Source: an uncultured Clostridia bacterium
GTDB taxonomy: Bacteria > Bacillota > Clostridia > Oscillospirales > Acutalibacteraceae
DNA length: 49,563 nt
Assembly: GCA_958436475.1 (NCBI GenBank)
Contig: CAUBKG010000006.1
Location: 1 to 49,563 of the forward strand
Direction of reading: 5' to 3'
Positions within the stretch are counted from its first letter, which is position 1. Each line of letters starts with the position of its first letter. This document shows positions 38,248 through 47,149 of this stretch, piece by piece. Under the pieces are notes generated by a model. The model was not told the origin of the DNA. It did not search any database and was given only the letters and a program-made list of their open reading frames with translations. Position numbers and translations under genes: made by a program.

Positions 38248-39080
38248 CCGGGGGCCGAGCCGCCGTTATCGGGCTCGGGCTCATCGGCGGCTCGCTCGCA
38301 AAGGCGCTGAAAGCTTACACCGGCTACACCGTATTCGGGCTCGATGCCGACCCAGAGACGGAACGCGCTGCGCGGCACGCCGGCGCGGTGGACGAATGCA
38401 TCGCGCCCGTGGAGCTCGCCCGGGCGGAGCTGATTTTTCTTGCCCTCTGCCCCGGGGACGTAGTACAATTTATAAAGGAAAATCATCCCTATATCCGCCC
38501 CGGCACGGTAGTGGCCCACTGCTGCGGCGTGCAGGCGCGGGTCATGAGCGAGCTTACCCCCCTTGCGGCAAAACACGGCTTTCTGCTTCTGGGAGCTCAC
38601 CCCATGGCGGGCAAGGAATCGGGCGGCTTTCAAAACTCGGAAGCCGGATTGTTCCAGGGTGCCAGCCTCCTCCTCGTTCCCGCGCCGGGCGCGGAGCCTG
38701 CGGCGGAGCTGCTGGAGGGCCTCGCTCCCCGGCTCGGCTTCAGGCAGGCGGTGCGCACCACGGCAAAGGAGCACGACCGCATCATTTCCTACACCTCCCA
38801 GCTGCCCCACGTGCTGGCCTGCGCCTATGTGAACAGCCCCAGTTGCCTTAGGCACGAGGGATTCAGCGCCGGAAGCTATAAGGACGTTTCCCGGGTGGCA
38901 AGGATCAACGAGGCTATGTGGACGGAGCTGTTCCTTGCAAACCGGGACCCGCTTACCGAGGAGCTGGATATCCTCATCAAAAACCTTTCGCTCTTTCGGG
39001 ATGCGATACAGGCAGACGATGCCGAAACCCTTTCCGCCATGCTGAAAAGCGCGCGGGAACGCAAAGAAAGTGTGGGCTGA
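38241..39080 (+). CDS. tyrA: Prephenate dehydrogenase
   Basis: NAD(P)-dependent oxidative decarboxylation of prephenate to 4-hydroxyphenylpyruvate, the Tyr branch. The 279-residue enzyme has the Rossmann loop VIGLGLIGGSLAKAL, the catalytic HPMAGKESGGF (His), and SQLPHVLACA. There is no fused chorismate mutase and no C-terminal ACT domain, so feedback by Tyr, if any, must act elsewhere, such as the attenuator. Second gene of the operon. Confidence 0.95.
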   Translation: MLTGGRAAVIGLGLIGGSLAKALKAYTGYTVFGLDADPETERAARHAGAVDECIAPVELARAELIFLALCPGDVVQFIKENHPYIRPGTVVAHCCGVQARVMSELTPLAAKHGFLLLGAHPMAGKESGGFQNSEAGLFQGASLLLVPAPGAEPAAELLEGLAPRLGFRQAVRTTAKEHDRIISYTSQLPHVLACAYVNSPSCLRHEGFSAGSYKDVSRVARINEAMWTELFLANRDPLTEELDILIKNLSLFRDAIQADDAETLSAMLKSARERKESVG

Positions 39081-39086
39081 CGAAAC

Positions 39087-40157
39087 ATGAAACAGATGAC
39101 CGTTACCGCTTCCAAGACCTACGATATCCTCATCGGCAGAGGGCTTCTCCGGGAATCCGGCACCCGCATACGCCGGTATACAAACGCTTCCCGCGCCGTG
39201 GTCGTATCCGACAGCAACGTTTTCCCCCTCTATGGGGAACGCCTGCTTGCCTCCCTGCGGCAAAGCGGCATAAAAGCAGGCGTTTACATTTTCCCCGCAG
39301 GAGAAGCCTCCAAGCAGATGAATGAAATTCTCGGCATGCTCGATTCCTTCGCGGAACAGGGCCTTTCCCGCCCGGATATCGTAATCGCCCTCGGCGGAGG
39401 GGTTACGGGGGATATGGCGGGCTTTGCCGCTTCCATTTATCTGCGCGGCATCCGGTTCGTGCAGATTCCCACCACCCTGCTCGCGCAGATCGATTCCTCC
39501 GTGGGCGGCAAAACGGGTGTGGACCTTCCCTGCGGCAAAAACCTCGTCGGCTCCTTCTGGCAGCCCTCCCTCGTACTGATCGACCCGGATACCCTCTTAA
39601 CCCTCCCGCCTGAAATTTTTGCAGACGGCATGGCCGAAGGCATCAAATACGGCTGTATCCGGGACGGCGGTCTCTTCAGCCGCCTGCTCCGGGAGGATGT
39701 TCACGATTTTTTAGAAGACTTCATTTTCACCTGTGTGGACATCAAGCGCCGCGTGGTGGAAAACGATGAGCGCGAGGCGGGCGAACGCATGCTCTTAAAC
39801 TTCGGCCACTCCATGGGGCACGCCATCGAACGGTATTTTCACTTCACCGGCGTCACACACGGCGAAGCGGTGGGCATCGGCATGGCGGCCGTTACCGCCG
39901 CATCCGAAGCGCACGGGCTGACGGCGCCCGGCACGGCGGAGCAGATCCGCGCGGCCCTGCAAAAATACCATCTCCCCGATCAGCTCCCCGCCCCGCTTCA
40001 GGACGTGGTAGATGGTATCGGCTTCGACAAAAAGCGCCACGGCACGCAGATGAACCTCATCCTGCTGCGCCGGATCGGCGACAGCTTCATCCACCCCATT
40101 CCCTGCGGCGAGCTGCACGGCTTTTTTGCCCCGCTCGCGGGAAAGGAAGCGCTATGA
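39087..40157 (+). CDS. aroB: 3-dehydroquinate synthase
   Basis: Cyclises DAHP to 3-dehydroquinate, using NAD and a divalent metal. The 356-residue enzyme shows the NAD loop ALGGGVTGDMAGFAAS, PTTLLAQIDSSVGGKTGVD and the metal His/Glu in LNFGHSMGHAIE and THGEAVGIGM. Six bases after tyrA. Confidence 0.97.
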   Translation: MKQMTVTASKTYDILIGRGLLRESGTRIRRYTNASRAVVVSDSNVFPLYGERLLASLRQSGIKAGVYIFPAGEASKQMNEILGMLDSFAEQGLSRPDIVIALGGGVTGDMAGFAASIYLRGIRFVQIPTTLLAQIDSSVGGKTGVDLPCGKNLVGSFWQPSLVLIDPDTLLTLPPEIFADGMAEGIKYGCIRDGGLFSRLLREDVHDFLEDFIFTCVDIKRRVVENDEREAGERMLLNFGHSMGHAIERYFHFTGVTHGEAVGIGMAAVTAASEAHGLTAPGTAEQIRAALQKYHLPDQLPAPLQDVVDGIGFDKKRHGTQMNLILLRRIGDSFIHPIPCGELHGFFAPLAGKEAL

Positions 40158-41416
40158 AATCGGTAAAGATAAAAAAAAGCCGGCTTTCCGGCCGGGTTAT
40201 GATTCCCGCCTCCAAAAGCGCCGCGCACCGCGCCATATTCTGCGCCGCGCTGGCAGACGGCGCAAGCCTTCTCACCGGGCTCGGCGAGCTTTCCAAGGAC
40301 CTTTGCGCCACCCTTCAGGCAGCGGAGGGGCTCGGAGCCGAGGTGCGGGTATCCGAAGGCGGCATATCCATAACCGGCGCGCGCTCGGTGCCGACCGTTG
40401 GGTTCTTCGACTGCGGGGAATCGGGCTCTACCCTCCGGTTTTTGATTCCGGTGGCCGCCGCCCTCGGCATGGAAGCGGGCTTTACCGGGAGCGGAAGGCT
40501 GCCGGAACGCCCGCTCGGCGCCTACCGGCAGCTTCTGCCCGCGCACGGCGTGGCGTATGAAAGCGAAGGCGGAGGGCTCCCTCTCGAGATCCGCGGGCAG
40601 CTTACGCCGGGGCTCTTTGAGCTGGAAGGAAACGTAAGCTCGCAGTACATCACCGGGCTTCTGCTGGCCCTTCCCCTGCTGGAGCGGGAGAGTGAAATCC
40701 GCCTGCTTTCGCCCTTGCAGTCGGCCGGCTATGTGGAAATGACCCTCCGGATGCTGCGGGATTTCGGCGTAGCCGCAGAGCCCTCCGAAAACGGATGGCA
40801 TGTGCCCGGCGGCCAGCGCTACCGGGCAAATTCCCTCCGCGTGGAGGGGGATTGGTCCCAGGCCGCTTTCTTCCTCTGTGCCGGAGCCATGGGGCACGAT
40901 ATTTCCGTGGAAGGCCTCCGTGCGGACACCGCTCAGGGCGACCGTGAAATACTCTCCCTGCTCGATCGCTTCGGCGCGCAGCCGAAAGAGGAAAACGGCC
41001 TCGTTTCCTGCCCTCCTTCCCCGCTACGCGGTATCGAAATCAACGCTGCCCAGATTCCCGACCTCGTTCCCATCTTAGCCGTAACTGCGGCCTTTGCCTC
41101 GGGGGAAACGAGGATCACGGGAGCCGAACGCCTGCGCATCAAGGAAAGCGACCGCCTGTGCACCTGTGCGGAAGGACTTTCCCGCATGGGTGCAGACATT
41201 GAAGAGCTGCCCGGCGGCCTCATCATCCGAGGCGGTCGGCCCCTGCACGGCGCAAAAATCCGCGGATATAACGACCACCGCATCGTGATGGCCTTCAGCA
41301 TCGCGGGGACGATAACGGGCGATATGACCATCACCGACGCTGTCAGCATTCATAAATCCTACCCCGGGTTCTTTTCTGATCTTAAAAAGCTGGGAGGCGA
41401 TATCCATGTCGTCTAG
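40154..41416 (+). CDS. aroA: 3-phosphoshikimate 1-carboxyvinyltransferase (EPSP synthase)
   Basis: Transfers enolpyruvyl from PEP to shikimate 3-phosphate. The 420-residue protein has SKSAAHRAIF (start of the S3P site; the usual KSxTHR is KSAAHR), ECGESGSTLRFLIPV-type DCGESGSTLRFL, RLPERPLG, NVSSQYITGLL and KESDRLCTCAEGL. The PEP-loop Gly (about residue 96, SGSTLR context) is kept, which in class I enzymes goes with glyphosate sensitivity. Overlaps aroB by four bases. Confidence 0.96.
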   Translation: MKSVKIKKSRLSGRVMIPASKSAAHRAIFCAALADGASLLTGLGELSKDLCATLQAAEGLGAEVRVSEGGISITGARSVPTVGFFDCGESGSTLRFLIPVAAALGMEAGFTGSGRLPERPLGAYRQLLPAHGVAYESEGGGLPLEIRGQLTPGLFELEGNVSSQYITGLLLALPLLERESEIRLLSPLQSAGYVEMTLRMLRDFGVAAEPSENGWHVPGGQRYRANSLRVEGDWSQAAFFLCAGAMGHDISVEGLRADTAQGDREILSLLDRFGAQPKEENGLVSCPPSPLRGIEINAAQIPDLVPILAVTAAFASGETRITGAERLRIKESDRLCTCAEGLSRMGADIEELPGGLIIRGGRPLHGAKIRGYNDHRIVMAFSIAGTITGDMTITDAVSIHKSYPGFFSDLKKLGGDIHVV

Positions 41417-42500
41417 TTTTGGAAACCTTCTGCGTTTTACCATATTCGGCGAAAGCCACGGCGAGGGCATCGGCGTGGTGCTCGACGGCCTGCCCGCCGG
41501 CGTCCGGCTGGACGAGGATGCCATCCTCTTTCAGATGAAGCGCCGCGCCCCCGGCCGGGATGCAGCCTCCACCCCCCGCAGGGAAAGCGACCTGCCGCAC
41601 ATCCTTTCAGGTGTGAAAAACGGCGCGACTACCGGCGCGCCCCTTTGCGCCTTCATCCAGAACACCAACACCCGCTCGGGCGATTATGATAACCTCGCCC
41701 TTTGCCCACGCCCCTCCCATGCCGATTACACCGCCTTTGTCCGCTATAACGGATATGCCGATATGCGCGGCAGCGGCCATTTCAGCGGCCGCCTCACGGC
41801 GCCTCTCGTTTTTGCGGGTGCGGTGGCGCGGCAGATCCTGGCCCGGCACGGCGTAACGGTGGGCGGGCATATCGCCTCCATCGGCCCCTTACAGGACGAG
41901 CTCTTCGGCGCCGATATCCCCGCTTCCCTTCTGGAAGGCCTCGCACGGCAGGATTTTCCCCTCCTGAACCCCGGCCTCGAGCCGGACATGCGAGCTCTCA
42001 TCCTCGAAGCAAAGCGGGAGGGAGACAGCGTCGGCGGCATTCTGGAAACGGCGGCGGCCGGCCTGCCCGCGGGGCTCGGCTCTCCCATGTTCAGCGGGGT
42101 GGAAAACGTGCTTTCCGCCCTCGTGTTCGGCATCCCCGCCGTGAAGGGCGTGGAATTCGGCGCGGGCTTTTCCATCACGGCCCTGCGCGGCTCTAAAGCA
42201 AACGATGCGTTTTATTCAGAGCAGGGCGAAATCAAAACCCGCACGAATCACAGCGGCGGCATCCAAGGCGGCATTACCAACGCCATGCCGGTGGTGATGC
42301 GCACCGCCATCAAGCCCACGGCTTCCATTGCGAGGGAGCAGGAAAGCGTAAACCTGCAGACAGGCGAGCCGGAAAGGCTCTCCGTGCACGGCCGGCACGA
42401 CCCCTGCATCGCCCTGCGCGCGCTGCCGGTGGTGGAATCGGCCATGTGCCTTGGGCTCTTAGATTTGATGATGGAGGCGGGAAACATTGAACGAGCTTGA
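41406..42500 (+). CDS. aroC: Chorismate synthase
   Basis: Makes chorismate from EPSP with reduced FMN. The 364-residue enzyme carries MSSSFGNLLRFTIFGESHG, RRAPGRDAASTPRRESD (in the FMN region), YADMRGSGHFSGRLTAP and NHSGGIQGGITNAMPVV (in part). No flavin reductase domain is fused. Overlaps aroA by 11 bases and pheA by 14. Confidence 0.97.
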   Translation: MSSSFGNLLRFTIFGESHGEGIGVVLDGLPAGVRLDEDAILFQMKRRAPGRDAASTPRRESDLPHILSGVKNGATTGAPLCAFIQNTNTRSGDYDNLALCPRPSHADYTAFVRYNGYADMRGSGHFSGRLTAPLVFAGAVARQILARHGVTVGGHIASIGPLQDELFGADIPASLLEGLARQDFPLLNPGLEPDMRALILEAKREGDSVGGILETAAAGLPAGLGSPMFSGVENVLSALVFGIPAVKGVEFGAGFSITALRGSKANDAFYSEQGEIKTRTNHSGGIQGGITNAMPVVMRTAIKPTASIAREQESVNLQTGEPERLSVHGRHDPCIALRALPVVESAMCLGLLDLMMEAGNIERA

Positions 42501-43635
42501 ACGAATCCGGGAGGAAATCAATGAAATAGACGGCGAGCTTCTCCCTCTTTTTCTCCGCCGGATGGATGCTTCCCGCCGCGTGGCGGAATATAAGCGCGAG
42601 CATCACCTGCCGGTGTTCCATGCCGAGCGCGAGCGTCAAATTTTAAACCGCGTGGCGGAGCAGGCGGGTGAATACGCGGATGCGGCCCAGCTGCTTTACT
42701 CCTCCATCATGGATGTGAGCCGCGCGCTCCAGCACGACCAGCTCGGCGGCGGCAAGGTTCTCCGCCGGCAGATTGAAACGGCTCTTTCCGCCCGCCCCGC
42801 GCCCGCGCGGGGAAGGGTTGCCTGCGCCGGGGTGGACGGCTCTTATACCGGCGAAGCGGGCCGCATGCTTTACCCGGAGGCCGAGCTTCTGTTCCGCCGC
42901 CGTTTTGAAGACGTGTTCCGCGCGGTGGACGCGGGCGAAGCCGATTACGGCATTATCCCGGTGGAAAATTCCTCCGCCGGTTCGGTCACCGAGGTATACG
43001 ACCTCATCATCAAATACCGCTTTTCCATCTGCGCGGGCACGGAGCTGCGCATCAGCCACTGCCTCTTAGCACAGCCCGGCGCGCGCCTGGAAGATATTAA
43101 AACCGTATATTCCCACCCACAGGCGCTTTCCCAGTGCTCCGGCTTTCTGGAACAAAACGCCCTGCGTCCGGTGGAATCGGCCAACACCGCCGTGGCTGCC
43201 GAAACGGTTGCGGGGGCAGGCGATCTCGCCGCTGCGGCGATCGCCTCCCGGCAGTCGGCAGAGCTGTATGGACTTTCGATTTTAAAAGAAGGCATTCAGA
43301 ACAGCCGGGAAAACTACACCCGCTTTATTTCTATTTCCAAAACGCCGCACATTCCAAAGGATGCGGATAAAATCAGCCTCTGCTTTTCCCTGCCGCACGA
43401 AACCGGCTCGCTTTACCGCATCCTTTCCCGTTTCGCCCTGCGGGGTCTGAACCTCACAAAAATCGAATCCCGCCCCATTCTGGACAAGCCCTTTGAATAC
43501 CTTTTTTATCTCGACTTTTCCGGCAATGCCGCGGAGGAAAAAACAGTCAACCTGCTCTGCGCGCTGAGCGACGAGCTTCCCCGCTTCACCTTCCTCGGGA
43601 ATTACCGGGAGAATAAGCCGGATGAATCCATATAG
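42487..43635 (+). CDS. pheA: Bifunctional chorismate mutase/prephenate dehydratase (P-protein)
   Basis: Converts chorismate to prephenate and then phenylpyruvate. The 382-residue protein has three parts: an AroQ chorismate mutase (1-90, NELERIREEINEIDGELL, REHHLPVFHAEREQ-like block), a prephenate dehydratase (about 105-285, YTGEAGRM, IIPVENSSAGSV, VYSHPQALSQC, ENYTRFISIS), and a C-terminal ACT domain (295-375, ISLCFSLPHETGSLYRIL, ESRPILDKPFEYLFYLDF) that binds Phe. TTG start inside the aroC end, behind GGAGGCGGG. Last gene of the operon. Confidence 0.96.
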   Translation: MNELERIREEINEIDGELLPLFLRRMDASRRVAEYKREHHLPVFHAERERQILNRVAEQAGEYADAAQLLYSSIMDVSRALQHDQLGGGKVLRRQIETALSARPAPARGRVACAGVDGSYTGEAGRMLYPEAELLFRRRFEDVFRAVDAGEADYGIIPVENSSAGSVTEVYDLIIKYRFSICAGTELRISHCLLAQPGARLEDIKTVYSHPQALSQCSGFLEQNALRPVESANTAVAAETVAGAGDLAAAAIASRQSAELYGLSILKEGIQNSRENYTRFISISKTPHIPKDADKISLCFSLPHETGSLYRILSRFALRGLNLTKIESRPILDKPFEYLFYLDFSGNAAEEKTVNLLCALSDELPRFTFLGNYRENKPDESI

Positions 43636-43639
43636 CAGC

Positions 43640-43690
43640 AACCCCTCCGGGCATTGAAAGCTCCCGGAGGGGTTGTTCTTTTATTTTTTA
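43640..43690 (+). terminator. Terminator of the aromatic operon
   Basis: AACCCCTCCGGG (43640-43651) pairs with CCCGGAGGGGTT (43663-43674), followed by GTTCTTTTATTTTTT. Further hairpins follow before the next gene. Confidence 0.93.
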
Positions 43691-43746
43691 TAGATTGCCT
43701 GCGGCAATCTATAAAAATTGTCCATGTTGCCCGCTGCACGGGCAAC
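43689..43746. repeat. Two palindromes between pheA and the tfoX-like gene
   Basis: TATAGATTGCC-tgc-GGCAATCTATA (43689-43713) and GTTGCCCG-ctgca-CGGGCAAC (43726-43746) are perfect inverted repeats. A third pair, AAAAATAGCCGC / GCGGCTATTTTTT (43793-43850), serves as the terminator of the minus-strand gene. Confidence 0.8.
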
Positions 43747-43841
43747 GGACGTAACATCTCAGCGCGCGGCCTCAAAGAGACCGCAGCGTCCCAAAAATAG
43801 CCGCTAAACAGCTCCGCCGAAAAATGGTGCTTCATTTGCGG

Positions 43842-44159
43842 CTATTTTTTATTCCGCTTCTTTGGCAGGGGGGTGTTGGGTTCTAACATCGCAATAACAC
43901 TTCGGCATAAGTCCCGGTCTTCCACATCCAGAATATAATGCTCTTTCGCTCCCTCATAGGGAACGCCCCGTTCGGCGGAGGCCATCAGCTCCCCGATGCA
44001 CGCGAGCTTTTTTACATACACCGTGTTGTCGCACACCAGCAGAACCGGCTTATCGTTCACATACACCATATACTCGCCAAACATTTTGCGGTAGCGCACG
44101 CAGCCGGTACCGGCTGCCTGCCCGCACACAAATTCAATAAACTCCTGCGTTGTTGCCAT
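43842..44159 (-). CDS. TfoX/Sxy N-terminal-domain protein
   Basis: 105 residues from the ATG at 44159, which follows GGAAAGGGGAGGCAGCAAA. The fold is that of the TfoX N-terminal domain: CVRYRKMFGEYMVYVNDKPV, then DNTVYVKKL and a C-terminal helix. In gammaproteobacteria the full protein regulates competence. Short single-domain versions are common in clostridia and their role is unknown. It stands alone between convergent neighbours. Confidence 0.85.
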   Translation of the reverse strand: MATTQEFIEFVCGQAAGTGCVRYRKMFGEYMVYVNDKPVLLVCDNTVYVKKLACIGELMASAERGVPYEGAKEHYILDVEDRDLCRSVIAMLEPNTPLPKKRNKK

Positions 44160-44309
44160 TTTGCTGCCTCCCCTTTCCAAAATCACTTTAAATTATACCG
44201 GATTCCGACGCTGTGTCAATCAAAAAAGACGTTTTTTTGCCGGCTTCGCAAAAAGCGAAAGGATTCCTCTGCATTTTGGGAGAAAAGGGGCTTTTTTTGA
44301 AGAAAGCTG

Positions 44310-44338
44310 TTGCCACCGCGTTAAAAGTCTGTTAAAAT
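44310..44338 (+). promoter_or_regulatory. Promoter of the purine permease gene
   Basis: TTGCCA (44310-44315), 17-base spacer, TAAAAT (44333-44338). The leader to the start is only about 55 bases and I see no purine riboswitch in it. Confidence 0.75.
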
Positions 44339-44399
44339 TTTATTGAAATCGTGTTCACAGTTTGGACACAAACAAAAATTTTATAAGGGGGATTTCACT

Positions 44400-45764
44400 T
44401 TGGGTAATTTCTTCAAGCTGAAGGAACATGGCACCACGGTGAAAACGGAAATCATCGCCGGTATCACCACCTTCCTGTCCATGGCCTACATTCTGGCCGT
44501 CAACCCGAGCATGCTCTCGGCCGCAGGCATGGATTCCGGTGCGGTGTTCACCGCCACAGCGGTTTCCGCCGCGTTCGCAACCATCATCATGGGCGTGTTC
44601 GCCAACTATCCGGTGGCTCTCGCTTCCGGCATGGGCCTCAACGCCTACTTTGCCTTCACCGTCTGCTCCGAGCTCGCCAAGCAGGGCATTCAGGACCCCT
44701 GGCAGGTCGCGCTGACCGCCATCCTGGTGGAAGGCATCATTTTCATCCTGTTGTCTCTCTTCAAGTTCCGTGAGACGCTGGTCAATTCCATTCCCGCCAA
44801 CCTCAAATACGGCATTACGGCAGGCATCGGCCTGTTTATTGCCATTGTCGGCTTACAGGGAGCCGATATTGTAGTTGGAGACAGCTCCACACTCGTGGCA
44901 ATGGGCAGCTTCAAAAGCGCGCCGATGGTCCTCGCTCTGGTGGGCCTGCTGATTATTGCAATCATGCATCATTTCAAAATCAAGGGCGCCATCCTCTGGG
45001 GCATCCTCATCACCTGGGTACTCGGCATGGGTGCAGAAGCAATCGGCTGGTATGCCGTCGACGTGGAAGCCGGTATTTATTCCGTGTTCCCGTCTTTCTC
45101 GGCCTCCAGCTTCCTCCCGCCCTCTCTCGAGCCCACCTTCTTCAAGTTCAACTTCTCCTATGTGGCACAGAATGCTTTGAACTTTGCCACCATCGTGTTT
45201 GCATTCCTGTTCGTTGACCTGTTCGATACCGTCGGCACTTTGGTCGGCGTTGCCAGCAAAGCGGACATGCTGGATGAAAAGGGCAACCTTCCCCGCGCGG
45301 GCCGCGCCCTGATGGCGGATGCGGTCGGCACCGTAGCCGGCGCGTGCCTCGGCACCTCCACCGTTACCAGCTATGTGGAAAGCTCCGCCGGTGTTGCGGA
45401 AGGCGGCCGCACCGGCCTCACCGCTCTTACCACCGCGATTCTGTTCCTGGTTGCGCTGTTCCTCTCTCCGATCTTCCTGGCGATTCCGTCCTTTGCAACC
45501 GCACCGGCGCTGATCTTCGTGGGCCTGCTTATGATGTCTTCCGTGCTGAAAATGAAGTTTGAAGGCGATATGGCAGACGTTCTCGGCGGCTTCATGGCCA
45601 TCATCATGATGCCCTTCACGTACTCTATCGCCAACGGCATCATGTTCGGCATGCTGACCTGGGTTATCCTGAAGCTCGTCAGCGGAAAGTTCCGCGATAT
45701 CCATCCGGTTATGTATGTCTGCGCCGCTCTCTTTGCGCTGCGGATCGTGACCCTGGTTATCTGA
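44400..45764 (+). CDS. NCS2/AzgA-type purine permease (guanine/hypoxanthine or adenine)
   Basis: 454 residues from TTG at 44400, preceded by AAGGGGG. It begins MGNFFKLKEHGTTVKTEIIAG and has about 12-14 helices with the AzgA-like marks TFLSMAYILAVNPSMLSAAGMD, ASGMGLNAYFAF and LFDTVGTLVGVASKADM, plus SSAGVAEGGRTGLTAL. These proteins import purine bases with protons (PbuG, PbuO, AzgA). The substrate cannot be told from sequence. It ends in a composite hairpin terminator. Confidence 0.92.
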   Translation: MGNFFKLKEHGTTVKTEIIAGITTFLSMAYILAVNPSMLSAAGMDSGAVFTATAVSAAFATIIMGVFANYPVALASGMGLNAYFAFTVCSELAKQGIQDPWQVALTAILVEGIIFILLSLFKFRETLVNSIPANLKYGITAGIGLFIAIVGLQGADIVVGDSSTLVAMGSFKSAPMVLALVGLLIIAIMHHFKIKGAILWGILITWVLGMGAEAIGWYAVDVEAGIYSVFPSFSASSFLPPSLEPTFFKFNFSYVAQNALNFATIVFAFLFVDLFDTVGTLVGVASKADMLDEKGNLPRAGRALMADAVGTVAGACLGTSTVTSYVESSAGVAEGGRTGLTALTTAILFLVALFLSPIFLAIPSFATAPALIFVGLLMMSSVLKMKFEGDMADVLGGFMAIIMMPFTYSIANGIMFGMLTWVILKLVSGKFRDIHPVMYVCAALFALRIVTLVI

Positions 45765-45789
45765 TCCAAGCACAACATAAAACAAAACA

Positions 45790-45905
45790 GCCGGCCCTTC
45801 TTGGGCGGCGTTGCCATAGGAAAGCGCCTGCGGGCGGCTGATAGCCGCCCCTACGGTTTCCTGATAGCAGCGCCCCCTGGAGGGCCGGCCTTTTTATGCA
45901 AAAGA
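45790..45905 (+). terminator. Terminator with nested hairpin insert after the permease gene
   Basis: The outer stem GCCGGCCCT / AGGGCCGGC (45790-45798, 45891-45899) is followed by TTTTT. Inside lie AGGAAA / TTTCCT and GGGCGGCT-gat-AGCCGCCC (45832-45850), the latter followed by CTACGG, the same core as at 13101-13121. It looks like an ordinary terminator whose loop has been filled by a repeat. Confidence 0.83.
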
Positions 45906-45913
45906 CCGCGGGC

Positions 45914-47011
45914 TCAATCCGGCTCATGCTTCGGAAACTGCGGAATCACTCCCTGAAGCGCTTCCACCGCCGGGTCTGTGAACTGGTATTTCCGGAAATA
46001 TTCCTTTGTTTCGTCGTTGCGGACAACGGGGGACTTATGGTGTTCCAGAAACTTGACGATCTCATACACGTTGATCCAGATTTCGTTGTTGCTTTCCTTC
46101 TGCGATTCATCGAACACGAGCTGCATGCCGAAGTGGAGATGCGGCACATTCATGCCGTTCACATTTTCCTTGCTGGAATACCCGGTCATGCCGAGATACC
46201 CGATCACGTCTCCCGCATGCACGATCCCCCCCTCTTTTAAATCCGCATGATAGGGGCGGTCCTTGCGCAGATGGGCGTAATAATAATACCGCTTGCCGTC
46301 AAAGCTGCGGACGCCCACACGCCAGCCGCCATACTGGTTCCAGCCCACCATTTCCACCACGCCCGATTCCACCGCCACAATGGGCGTGCCGATGTTGCCG
46401 AGAAGGTCATTGCCGAGGTGGTTTCGCTTGAAGCCGTAAGAGCGGGATGCGCCGAAATCATCATAATGCGAAAAGCTGTAACCATAGGCAATGGGCGAAT
46501 AGGCCTTGAGCCCATATTTCTTCTGCATTTCCACGCTGCCCGCGTTCAGGGAATCCTCCGTTTGTATCTCATACTCGCCCACCATGCCGCCGAGCACCGC
46601 TTCATACGCCTCGTGATAATACGAATAATACTCCATCTTTTCCGTGAGCTGTTCCATGGTGGAGCCCTCCCGCAGCTTTTGCGCCACGGCGTCCATATCC
46701 TTTGCTTTATACTTTTTGAAATTCCCCCCGTATTTGGTGCCGAGGTAGGAGAGCAGCTCGACCCAATCGAGATGCGTTTCGGTGTCCCGGCTCTCCGTAT
46801 CCAGCTTCAGGGCCTTTTCCATGGCGGAAGCCGTCACGTTGAATTCCACCCACTTGATCGGTTTGGAGGCGGCGGCTCGCGCGTTCGCCCGAAATCCGAT
46901 CGAGAATAGGTTCCCGGCGATGCCGATGGAGAGAACCACCGCCAGCACCGCAAACCAGGGGACGTTCCGTATGCGTTTCAAATCGATCACCACGCTTTTA
47001 TACTGTATCAC
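45914..47011 (-). CDS. Membrane-anchored M23 metallopeptidase
   Basis: Cell-wall endopeptidase-like protein of up to 365 residues. An N-terminal signal anchor (VPWFAVLAVVLSIGIAG, about 18-34) puts it outside the membrane. A helical middle part (60-170) precedes the lysostaphin-like M23 domain (about 180-310) with the zinc motifs NHLGNDLLG (HxxxD) and PHLHFGMQ (HxH), and YYYYAHLRKD. All ligands are present, so it is probably active. The GTG at 47011 is taken, but TTG at 46981 (MKRIRNVPWF), after GGTGAT, is as likely. Spore or wall remodelling is an inference. Confidence 0.9.
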   Translation of the reverse strand: MIQYKSVVIDLKRIRNVPWFAVLAVVLSIGIAGNLFSIGFRANARAAASKPIKWVEFNVTASAMEKALKLDTESRDTETHLDWVELLSYLGTKYGGNFKKYKAKDMDAVAQKLREGSTMEQLTEKMEYYSYYHEAYEAVLGGMVGEYEIQTEDSLNAGSVEMQKKYGLKAYSPIAYGYSFSHYDDFGASRSYGFKRNHLGNDLLGNIGTPIVAVESGVVEMVGWNQYGGWRVGVRSFDGKRYYYYAHLRKDRPYHADLKEGGIVHAGDVIGYLGMTGYSSKENVNGMNVPHLHFGMQLVFDESQKESNNEIWINVYEIVKFLEHHKSPVVRNDETKEYFRKYQFTDPAVEALQGVIPQFPKHEPD

Positions 47012-47069
47012 AAATTTATGTGCAGAAAGCGGGCGTTAGAAGTGATTTTACGCCGCCCCTCGCCATAGG

Positions 47070-47111
47070 AAAAGGCTCCCCCTCCGGCCGTGCAGGAGGG
47101 GGAGCCTTTTT
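47070..47111. terminator. Terminator of the CmpB-family gene
   Basis: The 16-base arms AAAAGGCTCCCCCTCC and GGAGGGGGAGCCTTTT enclose a nine-base loop. A- and T-runs on both sides allow function in either direction. Confidence 0.92.
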
Positions 47112-47149
47112 ATGCTTTTCTCAGGACGCAAGGGGATTCCCCCCACGCC

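Noticed and set aside
37638..39263. 541-codon open frame on the minus strand across aroF-tyrA-aroB
   Set aside because: It is antisense to three well-identified enzymes, has no recognisable domain, and arises from the GC-rich third codon positions of the real genes. The same holds for the long minus-strand frames at 36874-38142, 33822-35255 and 48311-49402.
44187..44399. Purine riboswitch before the NCS2 permease
   Set aside because: The promoter leaves a leader of about 55 bases, too short for the purine aptamer, and its conserved loop sequences are not present.
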